From Eubacteriaceae bacterium (GTDB lineage: Bacteria; Bacillota_A; Clostridia; Eubacteriales; Anaerofustaceae): a stretch of DNA of 13,580 bases. Position 1 is the first letter of the stretch. Each line of letters opens with the position of its first letter. Below are positions 1-5,823 of this stretch, piece after piece. The stretch covers positions 1 to 13,580 of the forward strand of contig JAITGT010000021.1 of NCBI GenBank assembly GCA_031280495.1. The letters run 5' to 3'. The position numbers were made by a program, and so were the translations under genes. The notes under the pieces were generated by a model. The model was given only the letters and a program-made list of their open reading frames with translations. It made no database searches and had not been told where the DNA came from.

Positions 1-164
1 GAGAAAAGAGACTAAGCTTTTTTGAACTTCTCAGCAGCGCTACAGGGCGAGACGAAGCGATTGCCCTTTTTCTTGCCATCTTGGAATTGTACAAAGATAA
101 TTCTTTGCAGATTGGCCAAGAGGGAGCCTTTGGCGACATTCTACTGGAGGAAAGGGTTTCGTAA
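1..164 (+). CDS. scpA: ScpA, segregation and condensation protein A, C-terminal end (partial)
   Basis: Reading from base 3 gives 53 codons ending in TAA at 162-164. The residues include FFELLSSATGRDEAIALFLA followed by ILELYKDNSLQIGQEGAFGDI. This is the usual C-terminal winged-helix end of the kleisin ScpA, in which a helix of the form 'F..LL......E.I..FLAiLEL' precedes a 'FGDI' strand. ScpA bridges the SMC heads together with ScpB in the bacterial condensin that organises and separates the chromosome. The start and most of the gene lie outside the window. The TAA overlaps the ATG of scpB by one base (A164), the tight coupling usual for this pair. The identification rests on the tail motif and on scpB following directly. 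Confidence 0.85.
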   Translation, partial: EKRLSFFELLSSATGRDEAIALFLAILELYKDNSLQIGQEGAFGDILLEERVS

Positions 165-700
165 TGGGCAAAGACATCTATTTGGCTGCCATAGAGGCAA
201 TCCTTTTCGCCGCGGGGGAGCCAATCCCCATTCGCACGATTTCTATAGCTCTCAATATTGACTAGTCCGTCACTGAATCTTTGCTCACCTCTTTGCAAGC
301 TTCGTACGCGCGCGATGGAAGCGGCCTGTCCATAACAGTCGCAGCAGGCCAGGCGCAAATGGCGAGCAGCCCCCATGTCTTTGCATATGTCAAAGCAGCG
401 CTCGGATTGGATCCGCCCCACACGCTTTCGCAGGCAGCAATGGAAACGCTGGCCATTGTCGCTTACCGTCAGCCAGTCACGCGCAGCGAAATAGAGCAGA
501 TTCGAGGCGTCCGATCATCCTCGTCCCTTGATCTCTTAATTGCCAAAGGCTTAGTTGAGGAGTATGGAAAGCTCGACTTGCCAGGCAAGCCTAGCACCTT
601 TGTGACAAGCCGGGAGTTTTTGAAAATGATGAAGGTGGCGGCGCTCAATGATCTCCCAGAATTTGAGGATTTCCGCTCGGATCTTTCCCTTAGCGACTGA
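164..700 (+). pseudogene. scpB: ScpB, segregation and condensation protein B, interrupted by in-frame TAG
   Basis: From ATG 164 the frame reads MGKDIYLAAIEAILFAAGEP, the normal ScpB start, but meets TAG at 263-265 after 33 residues. The same frame then continues with no further stop to TGA at 698-700. It includes the family core ETLAIVAYRQPVTRSEIEQI, then RGVRSSSSLDLLIAKGLVEE and a DLPEF-type tail. Total length (178 codons before the final stop) is normal for ScpB, so a single substitution (for example CAG to TAG) is the only defect. ScpB has two winged-helix domains and binds ScpA in the SMC complex; the stop falls inside the first domain. Restart at TTG 281 would make a 139-aa fragment without most of that domain. 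TAG is the ordinary stop of several intact genes here, so codon reassignment is unlikely. It could be a true mutation, a readthrough site or a base-call error. Confidence 0.85.
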
Positions 701-721
701 TGTGCGATTTGCCGAAAACAT

Positions 722-750
722 TTGATCGGCTGTGTAGACTGTGGTAGAAT
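722..750 (+). promoter_or_regulatory. Promoter of tRNA-Val
   Basis: TTGATC at 722-727 and TAGAAT at 745-750 are separated by 17 bp. TG at 742-743 makes the -10 an extended TGnTAGAAT. The predicted start near 757 lies a few bases before the mature tRNA 5' end. Inferred from match and spacing only. Confidence 0.6.
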
Positions 751-762
751 CTCAGAAGAGAC

Positions 763-836
763 GGAGGCATAGCTCAGTTGGTTAGAGCGCTCGCTTCACA
801 TGCGAGAGGTCGTAGGTTCGAGTCCTACTGTCTCTA
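763..836 (+). tRNA. tRNA-Val, anticodon CAC
   Basis: A full cloverleaf can be drawn. The 7-bp acceptor pairs GGAGGCA (763-769) with TGTCTCT (829-835), using two G-U pairs. T8-A9 are followed by the D arm beginning GCTC. The anticodon stem CTCGC/GCGAG (790-794 with 802-806) encloses TTCACAT, with anticodon CAC at 797-799, which reads GUG (Val). The T stem GTAGG/CCTAC (812-816 with 824-828) closes TTCGAGT. The discriminator is A836 and CCA is not encoded, so the tail must be added after transcription. It stands as a single-gene unit between its own promoter and terminator. Confidence 0.95.
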
Positions 837-856
837 CTGTGGCATTGTATGCAAAC

Positions 857-878
857 CCGCTGCACAAGCGGTTTTTTT
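857..878 (+). terminator. Rho-independent terminator of the tRNA-Val unit
   Basis: CCGCT (857-861) and AGCGG (867-871) form a 5-bp stem with a 5-nt loop, followed at once by seven T (872-878). It lies 20 nt after the tRNA 3' end. The stem is short but the T tract is good. Confidence 0.7.
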
Positions 879-1749
879 GTTTGTTTAGGCATAGCGGAAA
901 GAGATGCAATGTGATAACGCAGTCCATTTGCCCTACGTATTTTCCCGCATCCGAGTTTTTTTGTAGCCCTTGAATTCAAAGTGTAAGCGCGTTGTTGGAA
1001 AAAGAAATGAATCGGTGCAAGAAATCCGTCGCCATTGTTTGGTAGAGCCTCAAGTAGTGGTGCAGATTTCGACAAGGTGGGTTTGCTTCAGCAGCAAATC
1101 CGTCCGTTGTAGGCAGTCTCATCTGCGCGGGGCGGATACTTCGGGCTTTGCTAATCCACTGCATCTGATTTTCGGCATTAGCTGCTCGGTTATGCCCTGC
1201 GCTATCGATCGTTCCAGTTCCATCCGTTCGCGGGCCTTGCATCAATCCCGCGAAGGTGTTCGTGCAATTAAGAGCTCATCAGCGGGCGCTTGAATATGCT
1301 TTGCGGCGCTTTTAGGCAGTCTATTCATTGCCTGCGAATTGCGGCTTTATGTTTAGGCCCGCTCGGTAGTGTGAGGTAAGGGATGCAGCATGCACTCCCT
1401 GCAGTACGTGCCGCCCTGTTTTTCAAAGAAGGCATGCGCTGCAATTTCTTCAATCAGCTTGAAATTCGTTTCAAATGCCACGCTCTGGCCATGTTCTCAA
1501 AAATTCTGATGGCACTTTCATGTTGCTGCCCATGCGTTGTGCGCGTTGCGGCCTCAACTGTTTGCAGCTTCATTTTGGCTGTGATTGATTTGGGCATTAT
1601 TCTCTTGCATCGCAAAGCAGGCAGGCGATAGCGGCATACCTTATGTGATGCCGAGTTTTAGCCGTATTGCCAAGAAGACGACCGCCTCTGTAGGCGGCGG
1701 GAGTACGTTGCCTGTCCTCTTTGCTTTGGAGCGCTTTCCGCGTTCCCGA
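879..1749. other. 870-bp stretch with no credible gene
   Basis: Short open frames exist on both strands (for example 1383-1631 plus and 976-1245 minus), but none has a convincing ribosome binding site with a recognisable protein. The 1383 frame is rich in Cys and Ala with a hydrophobic centre that resembles no family I know. The stretch holds an orphan IS256-like end (1041-1080) and a small perfect hairpin, CCGCCT/AGGCGG with a CTGT loop, at about 1682-1697, without a T tract. It ends where an IS has inserted at 1750-1757. The most likely reading is decayed accessory DNA or remains of older IS insertions. An unannotated small RNA cannot be excluded. Confidence 0.5.
1041..1080 (+). repeat. Orphan IS256-type terminal repeat, third copy
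   Basis: The stretch starting GGTAGAGCCTCAAGTAGTGG is a diverged direct copy of the left end of the IS at 1758 (GGTAGAGTCTCAAGCAGTGG). Similarity runs on through the ATTTCGACAA segment. The match begins exactly at the first base of the IS end and is absent upstream, as expected for a true element boundary. No transposase sequence follows and I find no matching right end before 1750. It is probably a relic of an older, related insertion. Confidence 0.65.
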
Positions 1750-1757
1750 GTTTGCCC
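1750..1757 (+). repeat. Target site duplication, left copy (GTTTGCCC)
   Basis: GTTTGCCC directly precedes the left terminal repeat and is repeated exactly at 2921-2928, directly after the right one. Eight-base duplications are characteristic of the IS256 family. Confidence 0.85.
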
Positions 1758-1785
1758 GGTAGAGTCTCAAGCAGTGGCGTAAATT
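1758..1785 (+). repeat. Left terminal inverted repeat of the IS
   Basis: It starts GGTAGAGTCTC and ends GTGGCGTAAATT. Compared with the reverse complement of 2893-2920 (GCTAGCGTCTC ... GTGGCGTAAATT), 22 of 28 bases agree. The inner GTGGCGTAAATT block is identical, and mismatches cluster at bases 10-13 of the 26-base core. Transposase would bind here. Confidence 0.85.
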
Positions 1786-1860
1786 TCGACAAAAGGCTGG
1801 ACTAAAAAGGGAGCCATCCTTATCCTTGGGTTAACCAAAACAAATACAAGGAGGCAAAGG

Positions 1861-2919
1861 ATGGCGCCCAAGGACAGAAAGCGCCTTTCAGAGGAGTTGC
1901 GCAAGCTGTTGAGCGCAAAGAGGCGCAGACGACTCGCCTCAACGGCGCAATCACGCGGAAGGTGGAGAAGCTTGTGGAGAGCCTCGGCATTGAGATCGGC
2001 AAGAGCAAAGTCTCCCGGCTTTGCTCCGAGCTGTCAAAAACAGTCGAAGAGTTTAGGGAAAGGCCTCTTGGGGAGTTTCCCTATGCCTACTTGGACGCAG
2101 CATTCCTCAAAGCGAGCGAGGGCGGGCATGCCCGCTCCATGGCCCTGGCTGTCGCTACAGGCGTTGATCCAAGCGGCGCGCGCCATATCCTGGGCATGGA
2201 GCTAGGGGCGGCGGAGACGGGGGAGCTGCGGAATCGGCTTCTGAGGGGCCTGTGCAGCCGGGGTCCGTGCGGAGTGAGGCTTGCTGCCTCTGGCGCGCAC
2301 AGCGGCCTGAAGGCCATCGTGGCCTCCGAGCTGCCGGGCTGCGCCTGGCAGCGCTGCAAAGCCCATTTCCTGCGCAGCGCGCTTGCGGAAGTTCCAAAAA
2401 CGCAGAGGGGCTTGCGGCGGCGATGGCACGGACTGTATTCACGGCGGTCAGCAAGGCGGAGGCGAAGGCGCAGCTGCGCCTAGTGGCCTCGCAGCTGGAG
2501 AAAAATTTGTAAAGGCGATGGAGACAGTTGCCGAGGCTGAGGAAGAAGCGCTGGCCAATACGGGCTTCCCAAAGGGGCACTGGACGCAGCTGTGCAAGGC
2601 AAATGTGCAGGAAAGGCTTAAGAGGGAGCTCAAGAGGCGGATGGAAGCTGTGCCCATATTTCCGGACAGGGACTCGCGCGTCAGGCTCGCCGGGCATGCC
2701 CTTATAGGCCAGCATGGCGAGTGGATGGCGGCCGAGAGGCGCTATATGCCGCTGGCAGGCATGGCAAAGCCCAAAGAGAGTGAAAGCGGGCCTTCCTGCC
2801 CGTGCCTCTCTGAGGAAAACCCAAAGCTCCCTAGGAAGGCGCAGGCCTGCGCCTTCCTAGGGAGCCAGGTACGGCATAATCCAAGGGAAAAGAATTTACG
2901 CCACTTGACGAGACGCTAG
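1861..2919 (+). pseudogene. IS256/Mutator-family transposase, N-terminally deleted with three frameshifts
   Basis: ATG 1861 follows an AGGAGG-like site (about 1849-1854). Pieces in three frames together give a recognisable IS256 transposase: VEKLVESLGI and SKVSRLC, the first catalytic Asp in YLDAAFLK (codon 2094), WQRCKAHFLR, GFPKGHW, QERLKRELKRR (usual place of the catalytic Glu), and AERRYM. The breaks sit near 1917, 2396 and 2501. Each would be repaired by adding one A to an A run, giving about 353 residues. The second catalytic Asp, normally in a SDAHxGL-type motif, is Gly (SGAHSGL, codon 2292). The N-terminal domain between the first 20 residues and the VEKLV region is mostly missing (roughly 80-100 aa). 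The last frame runs past the normal end, through the palindrome, and stops in the right terminal repeat. The protein cannot be active as written. Confidence 0.9.
2826..2865. repeat. Perfect 40-bp palindrome near the IS right end
   Basis: The left half (2826-2845, starting GCTCCCTAGG) is the exact reverse complement of the right half (2846-2865), with no central spacer. RNA from either strand could form an 18-bp GC-rich stem with a GGCC loop. No T tract follows, so it is not a standard terminator. It sits 27 bp inside the right terminal repeat, within the abnormal tail of the transposase frame. It might block transcription or translation coming through the element, or be a tiny insertion of its own; the role is unknown. 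Confidence 0.9.
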
Positions 2920-2920
2920 C
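2893..2920 (-). repeat. Right terminal inverted repeat of the IS
   Basis: The reverse complement reads GCTAGCGTCTC ... GTGGCGTAAATT and pairs with 1758-1785 (22 of 28). The stop codon of the last transposase frame (TAG, 2917-2919) lies inside it. Confidence 0.85.
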
Positions 2921-2928
2921 GTTTGCCC
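2921..2928 (+). repeat. Target site duplication, right copy (GTTTGCCC)
   Basis: Exact copy of 1750-1757, directly adjoining the right terminal repeat of the IS. Confidence 0.85.
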
Positions 2929-2947
2929 CAAAGCTTTTGCAGAACGA

Positions 2948-2971
2948 ATGCTGCCATAATTACGGCAGCAT
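2948..2971 (-). terminator. Hairpin over the stop codon of the 89-aa gene, possible terminator
   Basis: ATGCTGCC (2948-2955) and GGCAGCAT (2964-2971) form a perfect 8-bp stem with an 8-nt loop holding the TAA stop (2960-2962). The minus-strand RNA after the stem is only moderately U-rich (UCGUUCU), so termination may be weak. On the plus strand TTT-rich sequence follows. It could also act as a 3'-end stabiliser. Confidence 0.5.
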
Positions 2972-3229
2972 GTCGTTTCTTTCGTACACAAGCTCCCCGC
3001 TGACATCCAGCACAATGAACAGCTCTCGATGCTCGCTGATGCCTATGCCAAGTACTGACTCGTTCAGATACTGTTCGCAGCTCTGGTTTACAAGCGCATG
3101 GTTGCGCGCGTCAAAGAGCCGAATTTTGTGCCTGCAAAATAGCGCGGAAAGAAGGCTCCTTAGCATAATGCCGCCAATCCCTTGCTCGCTTGAGCCCAAT
3201 GCCTCTCCGCAATCCACTCCTTCTGCCAT
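2960..3229 (-). CDS. Hypothetical protein, 89 aa
   Basis: The start is ATG 3229, with GGGAGG at 3236-3241 placed six bases upstream; an in-frame GTG at 3250 lacks a site. The stop is TAA (2960-2962) within a hairpin. The protein begins MAEGVDCGEALG and has a central segment IRLFDARNHALVNQ and a C-terminal half ELFIVLDVSGELVYERND with a beta-rich look. Cys residues are at 7, 32 and 51. There is no signal peptide or clear membrane segment. I do not recognise the family. A weak promoter may lie upstream (TTGGAA, 16 bp, TACCAT on the minus strand at 3287-3260). The gene stands alone, divergent from the CoA-disulfide reductase gene and next to the IS. Good start signals and gene-like composition argue that it is real. 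Confidence 0.6.
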   Translation of the reverse strand: MAEGVDCGEALGSSEQGIGGIMLRSLLSALFCRHKIRLFDARNHALVNQSCEQYLNESVLGIGISEHRELFIVLDVSGELVYERNDMLP

Positions 3230-3409
3230 TTCGCGCCTCCCTAGCTTCACTGTTTGCCTATGGTAAAATTTATTCCCATTCTTCCAAGAATATGATGCCT
3301 AGACACGCCTCATTGCCTGTCACCCTATGAAATATCCATAAATAATGGCGTTTTTTTCACTTGCAGCTGTTACTATTGGCGTAATGGCAAACGTTTGGAG
3401 GAATGGGCA

Positions 3410-5089
3410 ATGATGAAAAAAGCCTTAATTATTGGCGGTGTAGCCGGCGGCGCCACAGCCGCAGCGCGGCTTCGTAGGCTTGACGAAAAAATGGAGATAA
3501 CCCTTCTTGAAAAGGGGGAGGAAATTTCTATCGCAAATTGCGGCCTGCCTTACTATATTGGAGAAGAGATTCCACATCGAAGCAGCCTCCTTCTCCAGAC
3601 TCCGGAGAGCTTTCGGAGGCGCTACAACGTTGATGTGCGCATCTCTAGCGAAGCAAAGTCAATCGATAGGAGCGCAAAGACCGTAATCGTGGAAAATTGC
3701 AAAAGCGGCAAAACATATAAAGAGCCATATGACATGCTTCTGCTTTCCCCGGGCGCATCCCCCATCCGGCCGCAATTTGAGGGAGCAAGCCTAAATGGGG
3801 TCTTCTCGGTCTCCTGCATTGCTGATGCTGATCGCGTCAAGTTGTATATGTCAAAGCGAAAGCCAAAGTCTGCCGCCATCATTGGCGGCGGGGCCATAGG
3901 GATAGAAATGGCGGAGAACTTGAGACGGCTCGGGCTTTCTGTGCTCATCATCGAGCAGGGAAGCCAAATACTTCCCTCGCTTGACTTTGAAATGGCACTG
4001 GAAGCAGCCAACAGAATTATGCAAAGAGGCGTAAAAATTTCTCTCTCAAACGGCGTGCGAAAAATACAGATGGAAGGGGGATCTTTTAAAATTTCGCTTG
4101 AAGAGGGGCATGCAAGTGCAGAAATGGTTGTCCTCGCCACAGGAGTTCGCCCTAATTCGGCGCTTGCAAAAGACGCAGGGCTGGAACTGGACGAAAACGG
4201 GGGAATCGCAGTCAGCCCGAATATGAGGACATCCGACGAGTGCATCTACGCAGTTGGTGACGCAGCAAGCGTTGCCAATTTTGTCACAGAGGAAAAAAGC
4301 CTAAACGCCCTTGCAGGGGCGGCTAACAAACAGGCACGCATCGCTGCGGACAATATGGCTGGAATTCTTTCCACATACAGGGGGGCGCAAGGCACCATGG
4401 TTCTCAAAGCATTTGACGCGACTGTCGCCATGACAGGGATAAGCGAAAAAACTGCGACAAAGCTTGGCTTGAGTTTTGACAAGGCCTATCTATGGCTTGC
4501 GCAGCACGCAAGCTACTATCCAGGCGCGCAGCCCATGTCCATCAAAGCCGTCTTTGAGAAATCGACAGGAAAGCTCTTTGGCGCCCAAATCGTAGGGGGC
4601 AACGGAGTGGACAAGCGAATGGACGTACTGGCTACAGCCATCCGATCCAAAATGTGCGCATCAGAATTAGCAGAGCTTGAGCTGTGCTATGCGCCTCCTT
4701 ACGGAAATGCCAAAGATCCAGTTAATATGATCGGATTCGCTATTGAGAACCAGATTACCGGCAAAGTCAAGACTTTTCACTGGCACGACGCCGCCCAGCT
4801 GCCAAGGGACGGCAGTGCGACCTTCGTCGATGTGCGCATGCCGCAAGAGTATGCAAGCGGCCACATTGAAGGGTTTGCCAATATTCCGCTCGATATGCTC
4901 CGTGCGAGAATTGGCGAAATACCAAAATCAAAACCAGTTTATGTAAACTGCCAAATTGGGCAGCGAAGCTACCTTGCTTGCCGCATCTTGGCGCAAAACG
5001 GGTATGACGCTTACAGCCTAAGCGGCGGGTTTCGGCTCTACAGCACGATTTTCGGAAAGGGAAGCCGCCAGACAGCCGATCGGCGCTAA
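3410..5089 (+). CDS. CoA-disulfide reductase / rhodanese fusion, FAD-dependent
   Basis: The 559-aa protein belongs to the CoADR-RHD branch of the pyridine nucleotide-disulfide oxidoreductases. It begins MMKKALIIGGVAGGATAAAR (FAD-binding Rossmann motif) and carries the single redox Cys44 in SIANCGLPYY. It has a second Rossmann motif IIGGGAIGIEMAENL near residue 153 for NAD(P)H and YAVGDAASV near residue 280 for FAD. A dimerisation domain follows, then a C-terminal rhodanese domain (about 455-550) with FVDVR, GHIEG and the active loop CQIGQRS (Cys514). Known relatives reduce CoA disulfide, CoA persulfide or polysulfide with NAD(P)H, linking thiol balance to sulfur use in the cytoplasm; the substrate here is not decidable. 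GGAGGA at 3397-3402 supports ATG 3410 (7 nt), and ATG 3413 is equally possible. It is single and convergent with the PurM-like gene, sharing four bases at the stops. Confidence 0.92.
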   Translation: MMKKALIIGGVAGGATAAARLRRLDEKMEITLLEKGEEISIANCGLPYYIGEEIPHRSSLLLQTPESFRRRYNVDVRISSEAKSIDRSAKTVIVENCKSGKTYKEPYDMLLLSPGASPIRPQFEGASLNGVFSVSCIADADRVKLYMSKRKPKSAAIIGGGAIGIEMAENLRRLGLSVLIIEQGSQILPSLDFEMALEAANRIMQRGVKISLSNGVRKIQMEGGSFKISLEEGHASAEMVVLATGVRPNSALAKDAGLELDENGGIAVSPNMRTSDECIYAVGDAASVANFVTEEKSLNALAGAANKQARIAADNMAGILSTYRGAQGTMVLKAFDATVAMTGISEKTATKLGLSFDKAYLWLAQHASYYPGAQPMSIKAVFEKSTGKLFGAQIVGGNGVDKRMDVLATAIRSKMCASELAELELCYAPPYGNAKDPVNMIGFAIENQITGKVKTFHWHDAAQLPRDGSATFVDVRMPQEYASGHIEGFANIPLDMLRARIGEIPKSKPVYVNCQIGQRSYLACRILAQNGYDAYSLSGGFRLYSTIFGKGSRQTADRR

Positions 5090-5104
5090 GCAAAAGCGCC
5101 GATC
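5078..5104. terminator. Hairpin spanning two convergent stop codons
   Basis: GATCGGCGCT (5078-5087) and AGCGCCGATC (5095-5104) make a perfect 10-bp stem with loop AAGCAAA. It covers the TAA of the reductase gene and the TAG of the PurM-like gene. It can form in both transcripts. Neither side has a T tract, so it may protect 3' ends or stop polymerase only weakly, rather than being a classical terminator. Confidence 0.6.
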
Positions 5105-5820
5105 TCGATCATGGAGGCAAGTGGAACCCATGTTGGTTCCGCTGCCACGATAAGGCAGCTGGCTGGGCCAGCTGACTTCCCCATATCCACGCTGCTGGAT
5201 TTCGTGGCAAAGGTAAGCCCATTCAGGGTGGCTAAGGCGCAAGCTTCATAGGCTATGCCCTTTGATCCGACTGGCACAATTTCGCGAACGCCTGCTTGCA
5301 GGACAATCTTCTTGAGATTGCTGTATGAAGCCATATCATGCGCCATTTCGAGCACTTCCCTTCCCACAAGGGGCAAGCCAAGTAGGTATGCTTTGCAGCC
5401 AGGCGAAACATTTCTTGTCTTTAGCCCCACTTTCCCCTCCATTCCAATAACTGTGACGCCCACTGCAGTCATCTTCGTTTGGAAGTTTTCTTCTGTTGAG
5501 CCGTTTAGGGCCTTTAAGTCCACTCCTGCAGCCTGCATTTCAGACGCTATGCCTGAAATGATTCGCCTTGCTGAAGGCTCCATCTCGCAGCAGGCTACAT
5601 TCACTACGGCAATGACACTGGCCCCTGTCGCAATAACCTCCATCAAAGGCACGCGCACAGCGGCAGATCCGACTGCTTCATAAGGCGCAAAGAGCGAGTC
5701 TGCCTCTTTTTCCCCTACTGAGCCAATGCTGTCGCAGGCGATGATCATGCGCCCGCTCTTTGTTTCAACAATCGAAAGATCGCGATAGCGCGATACGGCA
5801 AAGCCCAATCCTCTTTCCAT
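5086..5820 (-). CDS. PurM/AIR synthase-like protein, probable alpha-ribazole kinase CblS-like
   Basis: The 244-aa protein has the look of the AIR-synthase-related (PurM-like) ATP-binding fold: MIIACDSIGSVGEKEAD near residue 25, then VPLMEVIATGASVIAVVNV. It continues with NGSTEEN (106-112), GVTVIGME, LLGLPLVGREVLE, the motif IVPVGSKGIAYEA and a C-terminal KSAGPASCLIVA. From memory these GSTEEN and VGSKGI elements match Firmicutes proteins named CblS, which phosphorylate alpha-ribazole so that cells can salvage the lower ligand of cobalamin. I infer that role without a database check; a general small-molecule kinase is the alternative. It starts at ATG 5820, 3 nt after the DUF1638 stop, without a strong site of its own, so translation is probably coupled. 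It ends with TAG at 5086-5088, overlapping the convergent reductase gene. No cobalamin riboswitch is seen upstream. Confidence 0.6.
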   Translation of the reverse strand: MERGLGFAVSRYRDLSIVETKSGRMIIACDSIGSVGEKEADSLFAPYEAVGSAAVRVPLMEVIATGASVIAVVNVACCEMEPSARRIISGIASEMQAAGVDLKALNGSTEENFQTKMTAVGVTVIGMEGKVGLKTRNVSPGCKAYLLGLPLVGREVLEMAHDMASYSNLKKIVLQAGVREIVPVGSKGIAYEACALATLNGLTFATKSSSVDMGKSAGPASCLIVAAEPTWVPLASMIEIGAFA

Positions 5821-5823
5821 CGG

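Larger units (their letters stand above)
1758..2920 (+). mobile_element. IS256-family insertion sequence, 1163 bp, internally deleted and inactive
   Basis: The element is bounded by 28-bp imperfect inverted repeats (1758-1785 and 2893-2920) with 22 of 28 positions matching, and by an exact 8-bp target duplication. Inside lies one damaged Mutator/IS256-type transposase reading rightward. Typical IS256 elements are about 1.3 kb; the shortfall matches the missing N-terminal part of the transposase. The intact duplication means no rearrangement has occurred at its borders since insertion. Because the transposase looks unable to work, either an active relative moved it in trans or it decayed after arrival. 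It lies between the tRNA-Val region and a small unknown gene and disrupts no recognised gene. Confidence 0.85.

Noticed and set aside
263..265. TAG as a sense codon (pyrrolysine or code change)
   Set aside because: TAG is the natural end of the M24, DUF1638, CblS-like, polyserine and small membrane protein genes here, and ScpB is not a pyrrolysine protein.
1383..1631. 82-aa frame with a hydrophobic centre
   Set aside because: It has no clear ribosome site, odd composition and no recognisable family; it is probably chance in decayed DNA.
763..1749. tRNA-Val as the integration site of a genomic island
   Set aside because: No repeat of the tRNA 3' end is visible downstream and there is no integrase.
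2155..2715. 186-aa minus-strand open frame across the IS
   Set aside because: It is the shadow of the transposase; the plus strand carries the recognisable motifs.
3622..4245. 207-aa minus-strand frame
   Set aside because: It is the antisense of the CoA-disulfide reductase coding region.
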